In this document: positions 37,420-46,018 of the stretch, piece by piece
How positions within the stretch are numbered: position 1 is the stretch's first letter
Layout: the number at the start of each line of letters is the position of its first letter
Origin: Eubacterium sp. AF36-5BH
Lineage (GTDB): Bacteria; Bacillota; Clostridia; Lachnospirales; Lachnospiraceae
Assembly (NCBI RefSeq): GCF_003460505.1
Contig: NZ_QTVG01000001.1
Coordinates: 275,023-339,022, forward strand
Reading direction: 5' to 3'
Length of the DNA: 64,000 nt
The notes under the pieces: generated by a model
Told to the model about the DNA's origin: nothing
Database searches by the model: none
The model's input: the letters and a program-made list of their open reading frames with translations, nothing else
Translations under genes and position numbers: made by a program

Positions 37420-38463
37420 TTAATCAACAACTGCATATTTGCTTCTGTATGTGCTCCATTTTGTATAAACTTTTTTGTTTTTCTTAAGTTTATAGCCTCT
37501 AATTTTTACTTGGAAATTAATTATTTCACTGCCATTAATTTTTGCATTAACTTTAAGCACTTTCTTTTGTAATTTCTTGCTAAGCTTGTTACCCTTAAGT
37601 GTAGATTTAATGTAAACCTTATTTTTAGGAGCATTTTCATCAATTACTTTTATTGTTACCTGATAACCTTTTGCACCTGTAATTTTATTCCATCTCTTGT
37701 AGCTTAGAAGATATGGTTTAATGCTTGTAAAAGTTTTGTTGTAGTTTAATTTAACATTTGTGTCAAATGCCATCTTTCCAAGTTTCATGCCTGTCTTTAA
37801 ATTAACTGATTTAATTCCTGCGCCACTGAATCCATATTCACCTATTTTCTTAATCTTACTAAGGTCAATTTTTTCAAGTAATTCACATGATTTAAAAGCA
37901 TTGTCACCAATAACAGTTACATTATTTAAATTAACTGTCTTTAATTTCTTGCATCCACTAAAAGTTCCATCGTTAATCTTTGTCACATTTTTAGGAATAA
38001 CAACATCCTGAATTTCAGTTAAAGCAAAAGCTCCTTCTTTAATTTCCTTAATATTGTCTGTAAATGTAATCTTACTTAATTTTGTTCCTGCAAATGCACC
38101 GTTCCAAATACTTTCAATGGTATCAGGTACAGTAAATTCTGAAAGTTCTTTTTGTTTTGGGTAACCATATAATCTCTTTCCGTCCTTTGATACTAAGGCT
38201 CCCTCAACAACTTTGTACTTTGGATTATCCTCAGATACAACAATGTTTTTCAAATTTGTCATATCAGGTATAGGTCCAATATAGTTTTCGTCCAAATACA
38301 TTTGTGTATATGTTACGTTTTCTTCCATATTCTCAATGTTAGTAAGTTCCTCAACATTTTTTGTTTCTGCTGCTGATAACTTAAGCCCCCATTCTCCTGT
38401 TGCTGTTATTGCCAGTGCAAATGCCAACATAACAGATAACATTTTTTTAGTTACTTTTTTCAT
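37420..38463 (-). CDS. Secreted BspA-like leucine-rich repeat protein (copy 2)
   Basis: 347 residues with signal peptide (MKKVTKKMLSVMLAFALAIT). Starts with VEELTNIENMEENVTYTQMY, nearly the same opening as copy 4 (KELTNIENIKDD), then about five LRR_5 units (FTVPDTIESIWNGAFAG, VVIPKNVTKINDGTFSG) and the fibronectin type III-like C terminus with KPYLLSYKRWNKITGAKGY and KKVYTKWSTYRSKY. Upstream region shares promoter-like segments with copy 4 (CTGCAATA and TACGT about 20 bp apart). The gene just upstream in the transcription direction is the broken MBL copy. Confidence 0.85.
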   Translation of the reverse strand: MKKVTKKMLSVMLAFALAITATGEWGLKLSAAETKNVEELTNIENMEENVTYTQMYLDENYIGPIPDMTNLKNIVVSEDNPKYKVVEGALVSKDGKRLYGYPKQKELSEFTVPDTIESIWNGAFAGTKLSKITFTDNIKEIKEGAFALTEIQDVVIPKNVTKINDGTFSGCKKLKTVNLNNVTVIGDNAFKSCELLEKIDLSKIKKIGEYGFSGAGIKSVNLKTGMKLGKMAFDTNVKLNYNKTFTSIKPYLLSYKRWNKITGAKGYQVTIKVIDENAPKNKVYIKSTLKGNKLSKKLQKKVLKVNAKINGSEIINFQVKIRGYKLKKNKKVYTKWSTYRSKYAVVD

Positions 38464-38578
38464 GGTCCTCTCCTCCTTCTTTTTATGTTTAACTATTATA
38501 CGTAATGTAATACTATTTTATTGCAGTCATTAAAAGTTTTTTTATATTTTTTGCTTTTTTATTTCAACTTTCCTTTTT

Positions 38579-38905
38579 TTAATTTATATATGTAAATACT
38601 TGTGCACCATATGCTGTCGATTTTATACAACCACTTCCATATTTACTTTTCAAGAAAGTATTTCTATCAATAGCACCTGTTCCCCAACCATTAGTTCCAT
38701 TTGCATCTGGTTCTTTTCTCGAATTAGATATAACAAATCTATTTGCCTTGAATCCATCAGTGTATTGACTTTTTATAGTATCGTTAAATGTAGACAAAAT
38801 ACCATGGTGTTGAATTTTTAAGTCATTTGCGGCCAATTGAACATTTTTATTTCCCATTTTGTTTGTGTCAAGTAATCGTTGGCAACTTTCCTTTTCTCTT
38901 TTTCT
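38579..38905 (-). pseudogene. 3' fragment of a secreted MBL-fold hydrolase gene
   Basis: The last 92 codons (from 38857) read NDLKIQHHGILSTFNDT through RFVISNSRKEPDANG to a stop at 38579, matching the C-terminal quarter of the intact MBL protein at 41664-42890 (VLKLQHHGIIINYIEHT, RYYITNARTMDQ). The frame stays open upstream to about 38905 (QRLLDTNKMGNKN), then meets stops near the transposon end. The signal peptide, the HxHxDH site and TGD motif are missing and do not appear on the far side of the insertion element, so the 5' part was deleted, not just displaced. Cannot be a functional enzyme. Confidence 0.8.
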
Positions 38906-40450
38906 ATACGATTATTATCTACTTTTTTGTATGCCAAATAAACCCTGTCGGGTTTCTCTTTATGTTTTTTAACAGAATACTTTCTTAAATATTTTTCTTG
39001 ATTCAGTCTGCACTGCATCCCTTATCGGTACATTTCCATTCATTAAGTCAATGTATCTGTTTCCCTTTCCGTCTTTTTTCGGAGCCTTTGCTGCACTTAT
39101 GGTTTCTATTATTTCCTGCATCTGCATCGTGAATACCAGTCCGTCTGTATATCTGTCTATAGTTTCTATCAATTCCCTGTTTTCCCTTCGATACAATGCC
39201 TTTGCCAGGTTATTTGCTCCTGATTTTGACCATCTCATTCTACGATGTTTCATTCTTAATGTTATTACCGTACAGTTCTGGTTTTCCTGAACTCCCAACC
39301 CCTTATATACCATTCCTTTTGGTGGGGCAGATATTTCTATTCCCCTTTTGTCATAAGGTAACAGTCCTTCTTTGTTATTGGCAAGATATTTATATAACTT
39401 CATTGCTTTATTACTTCGGTTGTCTTTTTCATCCGGACTTTCAACACTTGTTGCGTATATCTGGATGTATTTAAGCATTTCTTCCATTTTCTCTTCCTCA
39501 AACAGTTGCCTTATGTCTGTCTGTGCCTTCTTATCCGTTATTTTTCTCAGTATTTCCTGATATATGTGATAACGGTCAAGCTGAAAAATTACATCAGGAT
39601 CGTATTCGTCTTTTATCCAACTCCCTCCATCTCCGTTAAGTATTCGCTGTCCGATTTCATCAGCATTGTATTTCTTTCTGATGCATGCCTCACGTTTTTG
39701 GTGAAACTCACTGCTTTCTTCCATTCCCGCAAGCATGTGTTTTCCCACAAGAGTGCTTCGTTTCTGTTTTTCCTTTTCCTCATCCCAACCTTCATACATC
39801 GTGAAAACTTTCATTTCCTGCTTCTTTGTCTTTTTATGCTTTTTGTCCTGCATGTTCAGCCACACACCGTCCATTTCCTCAAACAGCACTGGTATCTCCC
39901 TTTTCCCTTCCGACTGATCCGCATTCATCTGTTTTACCGCATGTTTTTCTTCCTCACTTATTTTTTCTCCAAGACGCTGTATCACGTTCCACACACCTGC
40001 GGCACTTATGCTCTGACCGCACGTACTGCTTATTGTTTCCGCAGTTACACGATATGGTGTCTCCGTTACCGCCATTACAATCTTTTCCGCAAGATTTTTG
40101 GAAATCATACCTATCTTATCCATCTGCATTGCCTCATCCAACAGATATACATATGCCTTTTCTCCATCCGGTGTGATTGTTCCGTATATTCTCCGACTGT
40201 ATTCAACAGTACCGTAAACTGTCTTTATGTTGGTTTTTCTTTTTCCCTTATCCCTGTAAGATTTTCTTTCTCTTTGTTTTGCAAGCTCGTCATCATATGT
40301 TTCCAGAATCATCTTTGTAATTTCACAACCAAGTTCACATACATGTTTAAACACTTTTTTCTCTAACTCCTTGAAAGAAATCTCTTTTTCAGCTAAACTA
40401 TTAAACATCATACAGCCTCCTTTACGTATTTTTCTGAGCAGTTAATATCA
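38890..40450 (-). mobile_element. ISLre2-type insertion sequence (ends approximate)
   Basis: One intact transposase gene plus short flanks. I could not find convincing terminal inverted repeats or a target duplication, so the borders are estimates: the left one lies between the MBL fragment and the transposase stop, the right one before the LRR terminator at 40451. A small stem AAACCC-TGTC-GGGTTT (38940-38955) follows the transposase gene. Codon use and base composition are slightly more GC-rich than neighbours. Confidence 0.65.
38969..40411 (-). CDS. ISLre2-family (UPF0236) transposase
   Basis: 480 residues, full length for the family. Recognised by the N-terminal EKEISFKELEKKVFKHVCEL, the YRDKGKRKTNIKTVYGTVEYSRR DNA-binding segment (quoted in two parts: YRDKGKRKTNIK and TVYGTVEYSRRIYG), EMDGVWLNMQ with its acidic residue, LNGDGGSWIK and FQLDRYHIYQEI, and KSGANNLAKAL near the C terminus. 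Acidic residues of the presumed DDE site (E in FEEMDG, D in NGDGG, D in LDRYH) are present, so it may still be active. GGAGG lies 7 bases before the ATG. Confidence 0.92.
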   Translation of the reverse strand: MMFNSLAEKEISFKELEKKVFKHVCELGCEITKMILETYDDELAKQRERKSYRDKGKRKTNIKTVYGTVEYSRRIYGTITPDGEKAYVYLLDEAMQMDKIGMISKNLAEKIVMAVTETPYRVTAETISSTCGQSISAAGVWNVIQRLGEKISEEEKHAVKQMNADQSEGKREIPVLFEEMDGVWLNMQDKKHKKTKKQEMKVFTMYEGWDEEKEKQKRSTLVGKHMLAGMEESSEFHQKREACIRKKYNADEIGQRILNGDGGSWIKDEYDPDVIFQLDRYHIYQEILRKITDKKAQTDIRQLFEEEKMEEMLKYIQIYATSVESPDEKDNRSNKAMKLYKYLANNKEGLLPYDKRGIEISAPPKGMVYKGLGVQENQNCTVITLRMKHRRMRWSKSGANNLAKALYRRENRELIETIDRYTDGLVFTMQMQEIIETISAAKAPKKDGKGNRYIDLMNGNVPIRDAVQTESRKIFKKVFC

Positions 40451-40500
40451 TAAATAAAAAAATGGGAAGTGGTTTTTTCTACTTCCCATTTTTTTATTTA
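40451..40500 (-). terminator. Intrinsic terminator after the LRR gene at 40512
   Basis: 20-bp perfect arms, 40451-40470 and 40481-40500, with core AATGGGAAGT/ACTTCCCATT and A/T-rich ends that give the T-run. It begins 11 bp after the stop. Confidence 0.88.
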
Positions 40501-40511
40501 TTTTTTGCCAA

Positions 40512-41645
40512 CTAAAATTTTACACTAACCTCCCTTCTGTTCGTTGTTTCGTTGCTCCACTTTGTATAAATTTTCTTTTTGTTCTTTTTAGTGTATGCCC
40601 TAAAGCTAAATTTTGCATCTGCGTTTTTTATCTTCCACTTTTTAACTATCTTATTCATTTTCTTTTGAGTTTTTCCATAAGCCCGCATGTAACTCTTTTT
40701 TGTATTAACAATCAGTGTTTTGTTTTTTTTCTTATTCTTGCTATCAAATATTTTTATTTTAAGCTGATATCCCTTTGCATTGGCAACCTCATTCCACATG
40801 TATCCTGTAAACATATATGGTTTTATTTTTTTGAAAGAAATACCATAGTCAAATGTTGGCATACAGTCAAATGTATCCGCACCTATTTTGATTCCATTTG
40901 TTAAGTACACCTTTTTTAAATTAGTTTTTCCCCAAAATGCAAAACGACTAATCTTTTTTAATTTTTTTCCTGTTACCGTTTTTAAGTTTTTGCATGAATA
41001 AAAAGCACTTTTTCCAATACTCTCAACATTTTTTAAATCTATTGTTTTTAGTCCATTACAATAATTAAAGCATCTTGATTTTATTTTTTTTACATTATTA
41101 AGGTCTATGTTCGTTATTTTGCTGCTTGAAAAAGCCGCAGCCCCTAATGTTTTAACTTTATCCGGAATCTTAACTTCTAAAATGCTACTACCGTCAAACG
41201 CCTTTTGAGAAATAGTATTAATCTTATTCCCCATTTTCACTTCTTTTATTGCAGTTTCCTTAAAAGCCATCTTTCCTATTTTTTCAACAGTTTCCGGTAT
41301 TGTGTAGCTGCCTCCTACATTTTTCTTCCTTGGGTAATATAATATCTGTTTCATGTCTTTTGAAAAAACAACGCCATCAACTGATGCATATTTAGGATTG
41401 TCTTTATCTATTGTGATTTTTTCTGTGCTATTTATGAAAACATGAAATAACTTTTCCAGACTTCCTGTGTAGTTTTTTCCGATTACTATTTCCCTGTAAT
41501 CTCCCGGATTATTCAACTGGTCAATTTTTTCAATATTCACACTATCATAGATTCTTTCAGAGGCATTTGCCAAATTTGGTTTCATAACCAAAGAAGTTAC
41601 TACTGCCATAAACATTATAAAACTACTTTGTAATATTTTTTTCAT
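40512..41645 (-). CDS. Secreted BspA-like leucine-rich repeat protein (copy 3)
   Basis: 377 residues, signal peptide (MKKILQSSFIMFMAVVTSLV), spacer with IGKNYTGSLEKLF, then about six LRR_5 units (YTIPETVEKIGKMAFKE, VKIPDKVKTLGAAAFSS) and the fibronectin type III-like C terminus (KPYMFTGYMWNEVANAKGYQ, KKIYTKWSNET). It starts 18 bp after the MBL gene stop and has the same 19-bp initiation region as that gene (GAAAGCAGGTGATAATATG), so the pair is one operon and the initiation region was copied. Very basic mature protein. Ligand unknown. Confidence 0.85.
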   Translation of the reverse strand: MKKILQSSFIMFMAVVTSLVMKPNLANASERIYDSVNIEKIDQLNNPGDYREIVIGKNYTGSLEKLFHVFINSTEKITIDKDNPKYASVDGVVFSKDMKQILYYPRKKNVGGSYTIPETVEKIGKMAFKETAIKEVKMGNKINTISQKAFDGSSILEVKIPDKVKTLGAAAFSSSKITNIDLNNVKKIKSRCFNYCNGLKTIDLKNVESIGKSAFYSCKNLKTVTGKKLKKISRFAFWGKTNLKKVYLTNGIKIGADTFDCMPTFDYGISFKKIKPYMFTGYMWNEVANAKGYQLKIKIFDSKNKKKNKTLIVNTKKSYMRAYGKTQKKMNKIVKKWKIKNADAKFSFRAYTKKNKKKIYTKWSNETTNRREVSVKF

Positions 41646-41663
41646 ATTATCACCTGCTTTCCT

Positions 41664-42890
41664 TTAATTAGTATAAGAATATTCATCTATCTTGGTTTTA
41701 TTTGCAGTAATTGTAAGTAAAAAGTCACTTCTATTACCAAATACACTTCGAATCATATCATTTCTAAACTTTTCCGGTTCTTCAAGCTGATCCATTGTTC
41801 TGGCATTTGTAATGTAATATCTGGATGCATTATATTTATTCTTATATATATCATTGGTTTCTTTGTTTGGTTTAAGATTAGCATTTTCTTTTGTGTGTTC
41901 TATATAATTAATAATTATTCCATGATGCTGCAGTTTTAAAACATTTGTATTCAACATCTTTTTAGCATCATCTTTACTGACATACGAAACTATTCTATTA
42001 ATTATTTTGTTATAAACATCTCCGGTAAATAAATATTTTCTTGTTCCACATTCCAAACGACACATAATCGAACGATTATTTTCGTACTGATTAGGTTGTT
42101 TTTTTGCAACATCTGCATCACTAGCCAAGCGAAACGGTCTGTAAATATACAATGTTGCATCCCCTATTTTTTTCTTTACCGTTTTTGTTTCAGTCTTTGC
42201 ATCCTTCGCATTCAATGTATATATGTACTCTAAGTTTTTAAAATTAGTTTTTGCTTTATTTAAGTTATTGATTTTGGTTATTAAGCTTTTATAGCCACTC
42301 TTATTACAGCCTTTGTTAGCAGTTATGTCATCGTGATTTTTCTGTCTTATAAATGTCTGTATCTCTATATTGGGATTGGCTATAATTGAATTTAATCCGT
42401 TATAATGATCATTATGATGATGTGTTAATATCATGTATTTAATCTTTAATTTACTTAAGCCTCTTTTTTTCCTTAGACTCTCTAAATATTTTTCACACTT
42501 GGAATCAACACCTGCATCTATCAAGGCATATTCACCATTATTCTCAATTAAAATTGCATCTCCTCTTGCAATTTTCTTTTCATTATCTTCTATAATCTCT
42601 TGACCACCATTTGCAATAAAATGAACCCTTGTGGTATATTTAGTAGCCTGCGTTGCAATTTTGCCATTATCACTAGTTCTTATAATTTCTGTTTCGCAAG
42701 GCGATTCCTCATCTTCCGACATTTCATTAATTTTTTCTATTTCCTGCTCACTATAATCTCCTTCTCTGTCCTGTACTATACTAGCTTTTGTATCCTCCTG
42801 ATATTCCTGTACTGCCTCTACATTAACATTACCACTTATCATGCACATAGCCATTACCGATATTACAGTTCTTTTTAGTATCTTTTTCAT
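41664..42890 (-). CDS. Secreted MBL-fold metallo-hydrolase (ComEC C-terminal-like)
   Basis: 408 residues with a signal peptide and an acidic spacer (30-80). The metallo-beta-lactamase domain has GDAILIENNGEYALIDAG, the metal site H157-x-H159-x-D161-H162 in LTHHHNDHYNGL, LFTGDVYNK and VLKLQHHG, the pattern of the hydrolase domain found at the end of ComEC and in secreted relatives. It is therefore probably a phosphodiesterase or nuclease-like hydrolase acting outside the cell; substrate unknown. It lies between two LRR genes in one operon (15-bp and 18-bp gaps). A second copy survives as a fragment at 38579. No transmembrane helices beyond the signal. Confidence 0.85.
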   Translation of the reverse strand: MKKILKRTVISVMAMCMISGNVNVEAVQEYQEDTKASIVQDREGDYSEQEIEKINEMSEDEESPCETEIIRTSDNGKIATQATKYTTRVHFIANGGQEIIEDNEKKIARGDAILIENNGEYALIDAGVDSKCEKYLESLRKKRGLSKLKIKYMILTHHHNDHYNGLNSIIANPNIEIQTFIRQKNHDDITANKGCNKSGYKSLITKINNLNKAKTNFKNLEYIYTLNAKDAKTETKTVKKKIGDATLYIYRPFRLASDADVAKKQPNQYENNRSIMCRLECGTRKYLFTGDVYNKIINRIVSYVSKDDAKKMLNTNVLKLQHHGIIINYIEHTKENANLKPNKETNDIYKNKYNASRYYITNARTMDQLEEPEKFRNDMIRSVFGNRSDFLLTITANKTKIDEYSYTN

Positions 42891-42905
42891 ATTATCACCT
42901 GCTTT

Positions 42906-43898
42906 CTAACACCATTCAGAATCAACTGTGTCATATGTCATATAATCGCTCCAATTTGTATATATTTTCTTATTTTTCTTATACTTAAAAGCTCTTACTT
43001 TTGTTTTTATGATATATTCTTCGTATTCAGAAAAGAAATATATTTTTCCAAATTTGTTGATAGTAAAATTATATTGAAGCTCTTTCAATTGCTTTGTCAT
43101 TTTTCTTTCAATTTTATTATCAAACTCATTAGATTTAACTGTTCCCTTTACGGTTCTTTTATCTTTTGGGCATGACATGTCTTTTATTATTACTTTAACT
43201 TCATATCCTTTAGCTGCCTTGATTTTATACCATTTATAACAGCTATAAACATATGGTTTTATCTGGGTAAAACTCTTTTTATGCTTAATTGAAACGTTGG
43301 ATTGAATTGCATGAATCTCTAGTTTTACTTTTTGCTTAATAACAATCTTTTTTAACCCTGTATTTTCAATTCCATGGCGGTCAACTTTTTTAACATTATC
43401 CATTTTCAAATTTTTTAGTTTTTTACAATATGTAATTGCTTTATATCCTATATATTTTACTTCAGACAAATCCAGACTTGTTAGTGTTGAGCAATTATAA
43501 ATAGCATCTGATTCAATACTTTCAACACCATTAGGCACAACAAAGCTGTTTGTTTTTTCACTTGGAAGATAATATAGTTTTTTTCCGTCTTTTGAATAAA
43601 GTACCCCATCAATTGCCTTATACTTAGGATTATCCTGTGATACAACAAATGATTTTGTACAATTTACAGTTACCTGATTTAAGTTAGTCCTAATATCATA
43701 AACATAATCTTTATCAATATATATTTGATCATATAATGTATCATCTTTTATGTTTTCGATATTAGTCAATTCTTTAACTCTTTTCACCCCTTTTCCTTTA
43801 ACTTCCGTAAATGGTGCAATTATAATACTTAGTGTACAGATTATCATTGCTAAAACATTAATAGTTGCTAATAGTTTTGCTGATTTCTTATTCTTCAT
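42906..43898 (-). CDS. Secreted BspA-like leucine-rich repeat protein (copy 4)
   Basis: 330 residues, signal peptide (LLATINVLAMIICTLSIIIA), opening VKELTNIENIKDDTLYDQIY like copy 2, then a short LRR_5 block of about four units (FVVPNGVESIESDAIYN, LTSLDLSEVKYIGYKAI) and the fibronectin type III-like tail (KPYVYSCYKWYKIKAAKGYE, KKNKKIYTNWSDY). First gene of the operon that continues with the MBL hydrolase and LRR copy 3. Between 43899 and 44069 I see only an AT-rich leader with AAAGGAGG before the ATG and no clear promoter beyond a CTGCAATA...TACGT segment shared with copy 2. Confidence 0.82.
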   Translation of the reverse strand: MKNKKSAKLLATINVLAMIICTLSIIIAPFTEVKGKGVKRVKELTNIENIKDDTLYDQIYIDKDYVYDIRTNLNQVTVNCTKSFVVSQDNPKYKAIDGVLYSKDGKKLYYLPSEKTNSFVVPNGVESIESDAIYNCSTLTSLDLSEVKYIGYKAITYCKKLKNLKMDNVKKVDRHGIENTGLKKIVIKQKVKLEIHAIQSNVSIKHKKSFTQIKPYVYSCYKWYKIKAAKGYEVKVIIKDMSCPKDKRTVKGTVKSNEFDNKIERKMTKQLKELQYNFTINKFGKIYFFSEYEEYIIKTKVRAFKYKKNKKIYTNWSDYMTYDTVDSEWC

Positions 43899-44069
43899 GA
43901 CAATACCTCCTTTTGTTTATACTTTTTAAACGTAGATAACGACCAAAATATTGCAGCGAAAATTTTTTTGCAAAAATTTTTTTTGAGTTTTTTTAGCAAA
44001 GGTTTAGTAAATTTTTTAGTAAAATTTTAAATTTGCTATAATTGGTTAAAAATCTTACGTTACAAAAAA

Positions 44070-44101
44070 AACCACAATCTCTTTATAAAGGGACTGTGGT
44101 T
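44070..44101 (-). terminator. Strong intrinsic terminator with no assigned gene
   Basis: On the minus strand AACCACAGTC pairs with GATTGTGGTT around an AT loop and is followed by eight T. It is about 200 bp beyond clpX, which has its own terminator, so it implies a separate short transcript. Confidence 0.75.
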
Positions 44102-44115
44102 AGGTTAATTTAGTA

Positions 44116-44205
44116 TTACATATACTTTTTAATTATAAAATTCAAGCCTTTCACATCCCATTTTCTATTTCTCCGTTCACTTTTAATGTACTTAAATATT
44201 ACCAT
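44116..44205 (-). CDS. Candidate 29-residue basic small protein
   Basis: A short open frame starting MVIFKYIKSERRNRKW and ending KKYM, with 11 Lys/Arg, sits directly before the orphan terminator at 44070-44101. GGAAAAAA precedes the ATG, a weak ribosome binding site. No promoter of good quality is visible. It may instead be a small RNA of about 150 nt. Low confidence; listed because the terminator needs an explanation. The rest of 43899-44303 holds nothing else. Confidence 0.3.
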   Translation of the reverse strand: MVIFKYIKSERRNRKWDVKGLNFIIKKYM

Positions 44206-44270
44206 TTTTTTCCATATATGTATACCATTTTTTATTATTTTCTTTTGTTCCAATAAGTCTCCACAATAAA

Positions 44271-44293
44271 AGACTGCCGCTAAGCGACAGCCT
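44271..44293 (-). terminator. Intrinsic terminator of clpX
   Basis: 10-nt arms AGACTGCCGC (44271-44280) and GCGACAGCCT (44284-44293) with one mismatch and a TAA loop, 10 bp beyond the stop; minus-strand tail TTTTATTG. Confidence 0.8.
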
Positions 44294-44303
44294 CCTTATT
44301 TTT

Positions 44304-45803
44304 TTATTCTATTAAATCCTGTCCACGCATTCCAATTTTAGGTCCGCCTGTTCTGTTAATATATTCCTCTGTTACTGTAACTGTTCCAATGTGTGGATCC
44401 TTTGGAATTTCGTACATTATATCCAACATAAATTCTTCAATAATAGATCTTAATGCTCTTGCACCTGTGTCTTTTTCAATTGCCTTTTTCGCAATTGTTT
44501 TAAGTGCTCCTTCTGTAAATTCAAGTTTTACTTCATCAAGTTCAAGGAGTTTTTGATACTGTTTAATAATGGCATTCTTTGGCTCTGTAAGAATCTTTAC
44601 AAGCATTTCCTCGCTTAATCCATCTAAAGTAAATACAATCGGAAGTCTTCCAAGAAATTCCGGTATCATACCAAATTTTCTTAAATCTTCTCCTGTTACT
44701 TTTTTCATTACAGACTTATCATTGTCGTATTTGTCGCTTAAGTCGCCTAAGAAACCAATTGCTGACTGTTTGTTCAAACGTTCTTTAATAATACCCTCTA
44801 AATCAGGGAACGCGCCACCACATATAAACAGAATGTTTTTTGTATTAACTGTTGCAAGTGGCACCATTGCATTTTTGCTTGTTGCACCAACAGGTACTTC
44901 CACTTCGCTACCTTCTAAAAGTTTCAACATTCCCTGCTGAACAGACTCACCACTTACATCACGACTTCTGGCTGAATCTTTCTTGGCAATCTTATCAATT
45001 TCATCAATGAAGACAATACCTGTTTCTGCTCTTTCCACATCGTTATCTGCTGCTGCAAGAAGTTTTGATATAACGCTTTCTATATCATCGCCAATGTATC
45101 CGGCCTCTGTAAGAGATGTAGCATCTGTTATGGCTAGTGGCACATCCAATAATTTTGCTAAAGTTTTAACTAAATATGTTTTACCACAACCTGTAGGTCC
45201 AATCATTAACATATTAGATTTTTCAATTTCGATTTCGTCCATTGTGTTTGTTGCAACTCTCTTGTAGTGGTTGTATACTGCAACAGACATTACTTTCTTT
45301 GCATAGTCCTGACCAATTACATAATCATCCAATTTTTCTTTTATAATATGAGGTGCAGGAATTTTATTTATATCAAATATCGGTTTGCTTTCTTCGCTTT
45401 TTTTCTTTTTCTTTAACTTCTGTTTATTAGGAATTTCCCTTTTAAAATCCTCAGGGTTCATCATGTGTATGCCCGGCATATTTAAAAGATTCTTCAAATC
45501 TTCATCGCTAATTTTTACATTCATTCCCATTCCCATATTCTGAAAACTGTCAAAACTTTTCTGAAGGCAGTCTGCACATACACAAATGCCTCCCGGCATA
45601 TCTATCATTTTACCTGCTTTGCTTTCAGGTCTTCTACATACATAACAAATTTTTTCATATTCATCTTCCTTGTTGTCTTCACTTTGAGAATTATTATCAC
45701 TGCTCTGTTGTTCAGTTACTTTTTTATCAGCATCCTTATCCTGTGATTCATTAATTTCATTTTCATTTTTTTCAAGTTCTTTATCTAAATTCTTATCGCT
45801 CAT
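44304..45803 (-). CDS. clpX: ATP-dependent Clp protease ATP-binding subunit ClpX
   Basis: AAA+ unfoldase that feeds ClpP. 499 residues from the ATG behind AGAGAGG; about 60 more than usual because of an acidic, low-complexity N terminus (ELEKNENEINESQDKD). Zinc-binding domain with CYVC and CVCADC, Walker A GPTGCGKT, Walker B IVFIDEIDKI, and GGAFPDLEGIIKERL. The RKH-type pore loop and the IGF-like ClpP loop (QSAIGFLGD) are recognisable. clpP is not adjacent in the window. Confidence 0.95.
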   Translation of the reverse strand: MSDKNLDKELEKNENEINESQDKDADKKVTEQQSSDNNSQSEDNKEDEYEKICYVCRRPESKAGKMIDMPGGICVCADCLQKSFDSFQNMGMGMNVKISDEDLKNLLNMPGIHMMNPEDFKREIPNKQKLKKKKKSEESKPIFDINKIPAPHIIKEKLDDYVIGQDYAKKVMSVAVYNHYKRVATNTMDEIEIEKSNMLMIGPTGCGKTYLVKTLAKLLDVPLAITDATSLTEAGYIGDDIESVISKLLAAADNDVERAETGIVFIDEIDKIAKKDSARSRDVSGESVQQGMLKLLEGSEVEVPVGATSKNAMVPLATVNTKNILFICGGAFPDLEGIIKERLNKQSAIGFLGDLSDKYDNDKSVMKKVTGEDLRKFGMIPEFLGRLPIVFTLDGLSEEMLVKILTEPKNAIIKQYQKLLELDEVKLEFTEGALKTIAKKAIEKDTGARALRSIIEEFMLDIMYEIPKDPHIGTVTVTEEYINRTGGPKIGMRGQDLIE

Positions 45804-45862
45804 ATAAGTACCTCTCTTTTTGTCTTTTTCACCTATGGAGTTTATCACATTTTTTAATACAG

Positions 45863-45908
45863 AAAAAGACTAAGTTATTCATTTTTTCTGAACTAACTTA
45901 ATCTTTTT
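45863..45908 (-). terminator. Hairpin between htrA and clpX
   Basis: AAAGACTAAGTTATTCA pairs, with small bulges, with TGAACTAACTTAATCTTT; T-rich on both exits. It lies about 110 bp beyond the htrA stop and most likely ends that transcript. Confidence 0.65.
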
Positions 45909-46018
45909 CCACATATGATATATTTAAATAATGAATTCTATTACTAACTCTCACTCAAGATGCAAGTTTCAATTAAATTCTAATAAGAAATTGTAAATTT
46001 GTGATTTCTCATTGTAAT

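Noticed and set aside
39506..40366. 286-codon frame on the plus strand
   Set aside because: It is the exact antisense of the transposase gene, has no ribosome binding site and reads as a Phe/His/Cys-rich shadow of that gene.
38840..40490. TTCCCATTTT near both sides of the insertion element as terminal inverted repeats
   Set aside because: On the right it is part of the symmetrical LRR terminator and on the left part of the MBL fragment; match does not extend, so I treat it as chance.
36076..43898. CRISPR or tandem DNA array in the repetitive region
   Set aside because: The repetition is at protein level (LRR_5 units) with diverged DNA; no regularly spaced identical repeats with unique spacers exist anywhere in the window.
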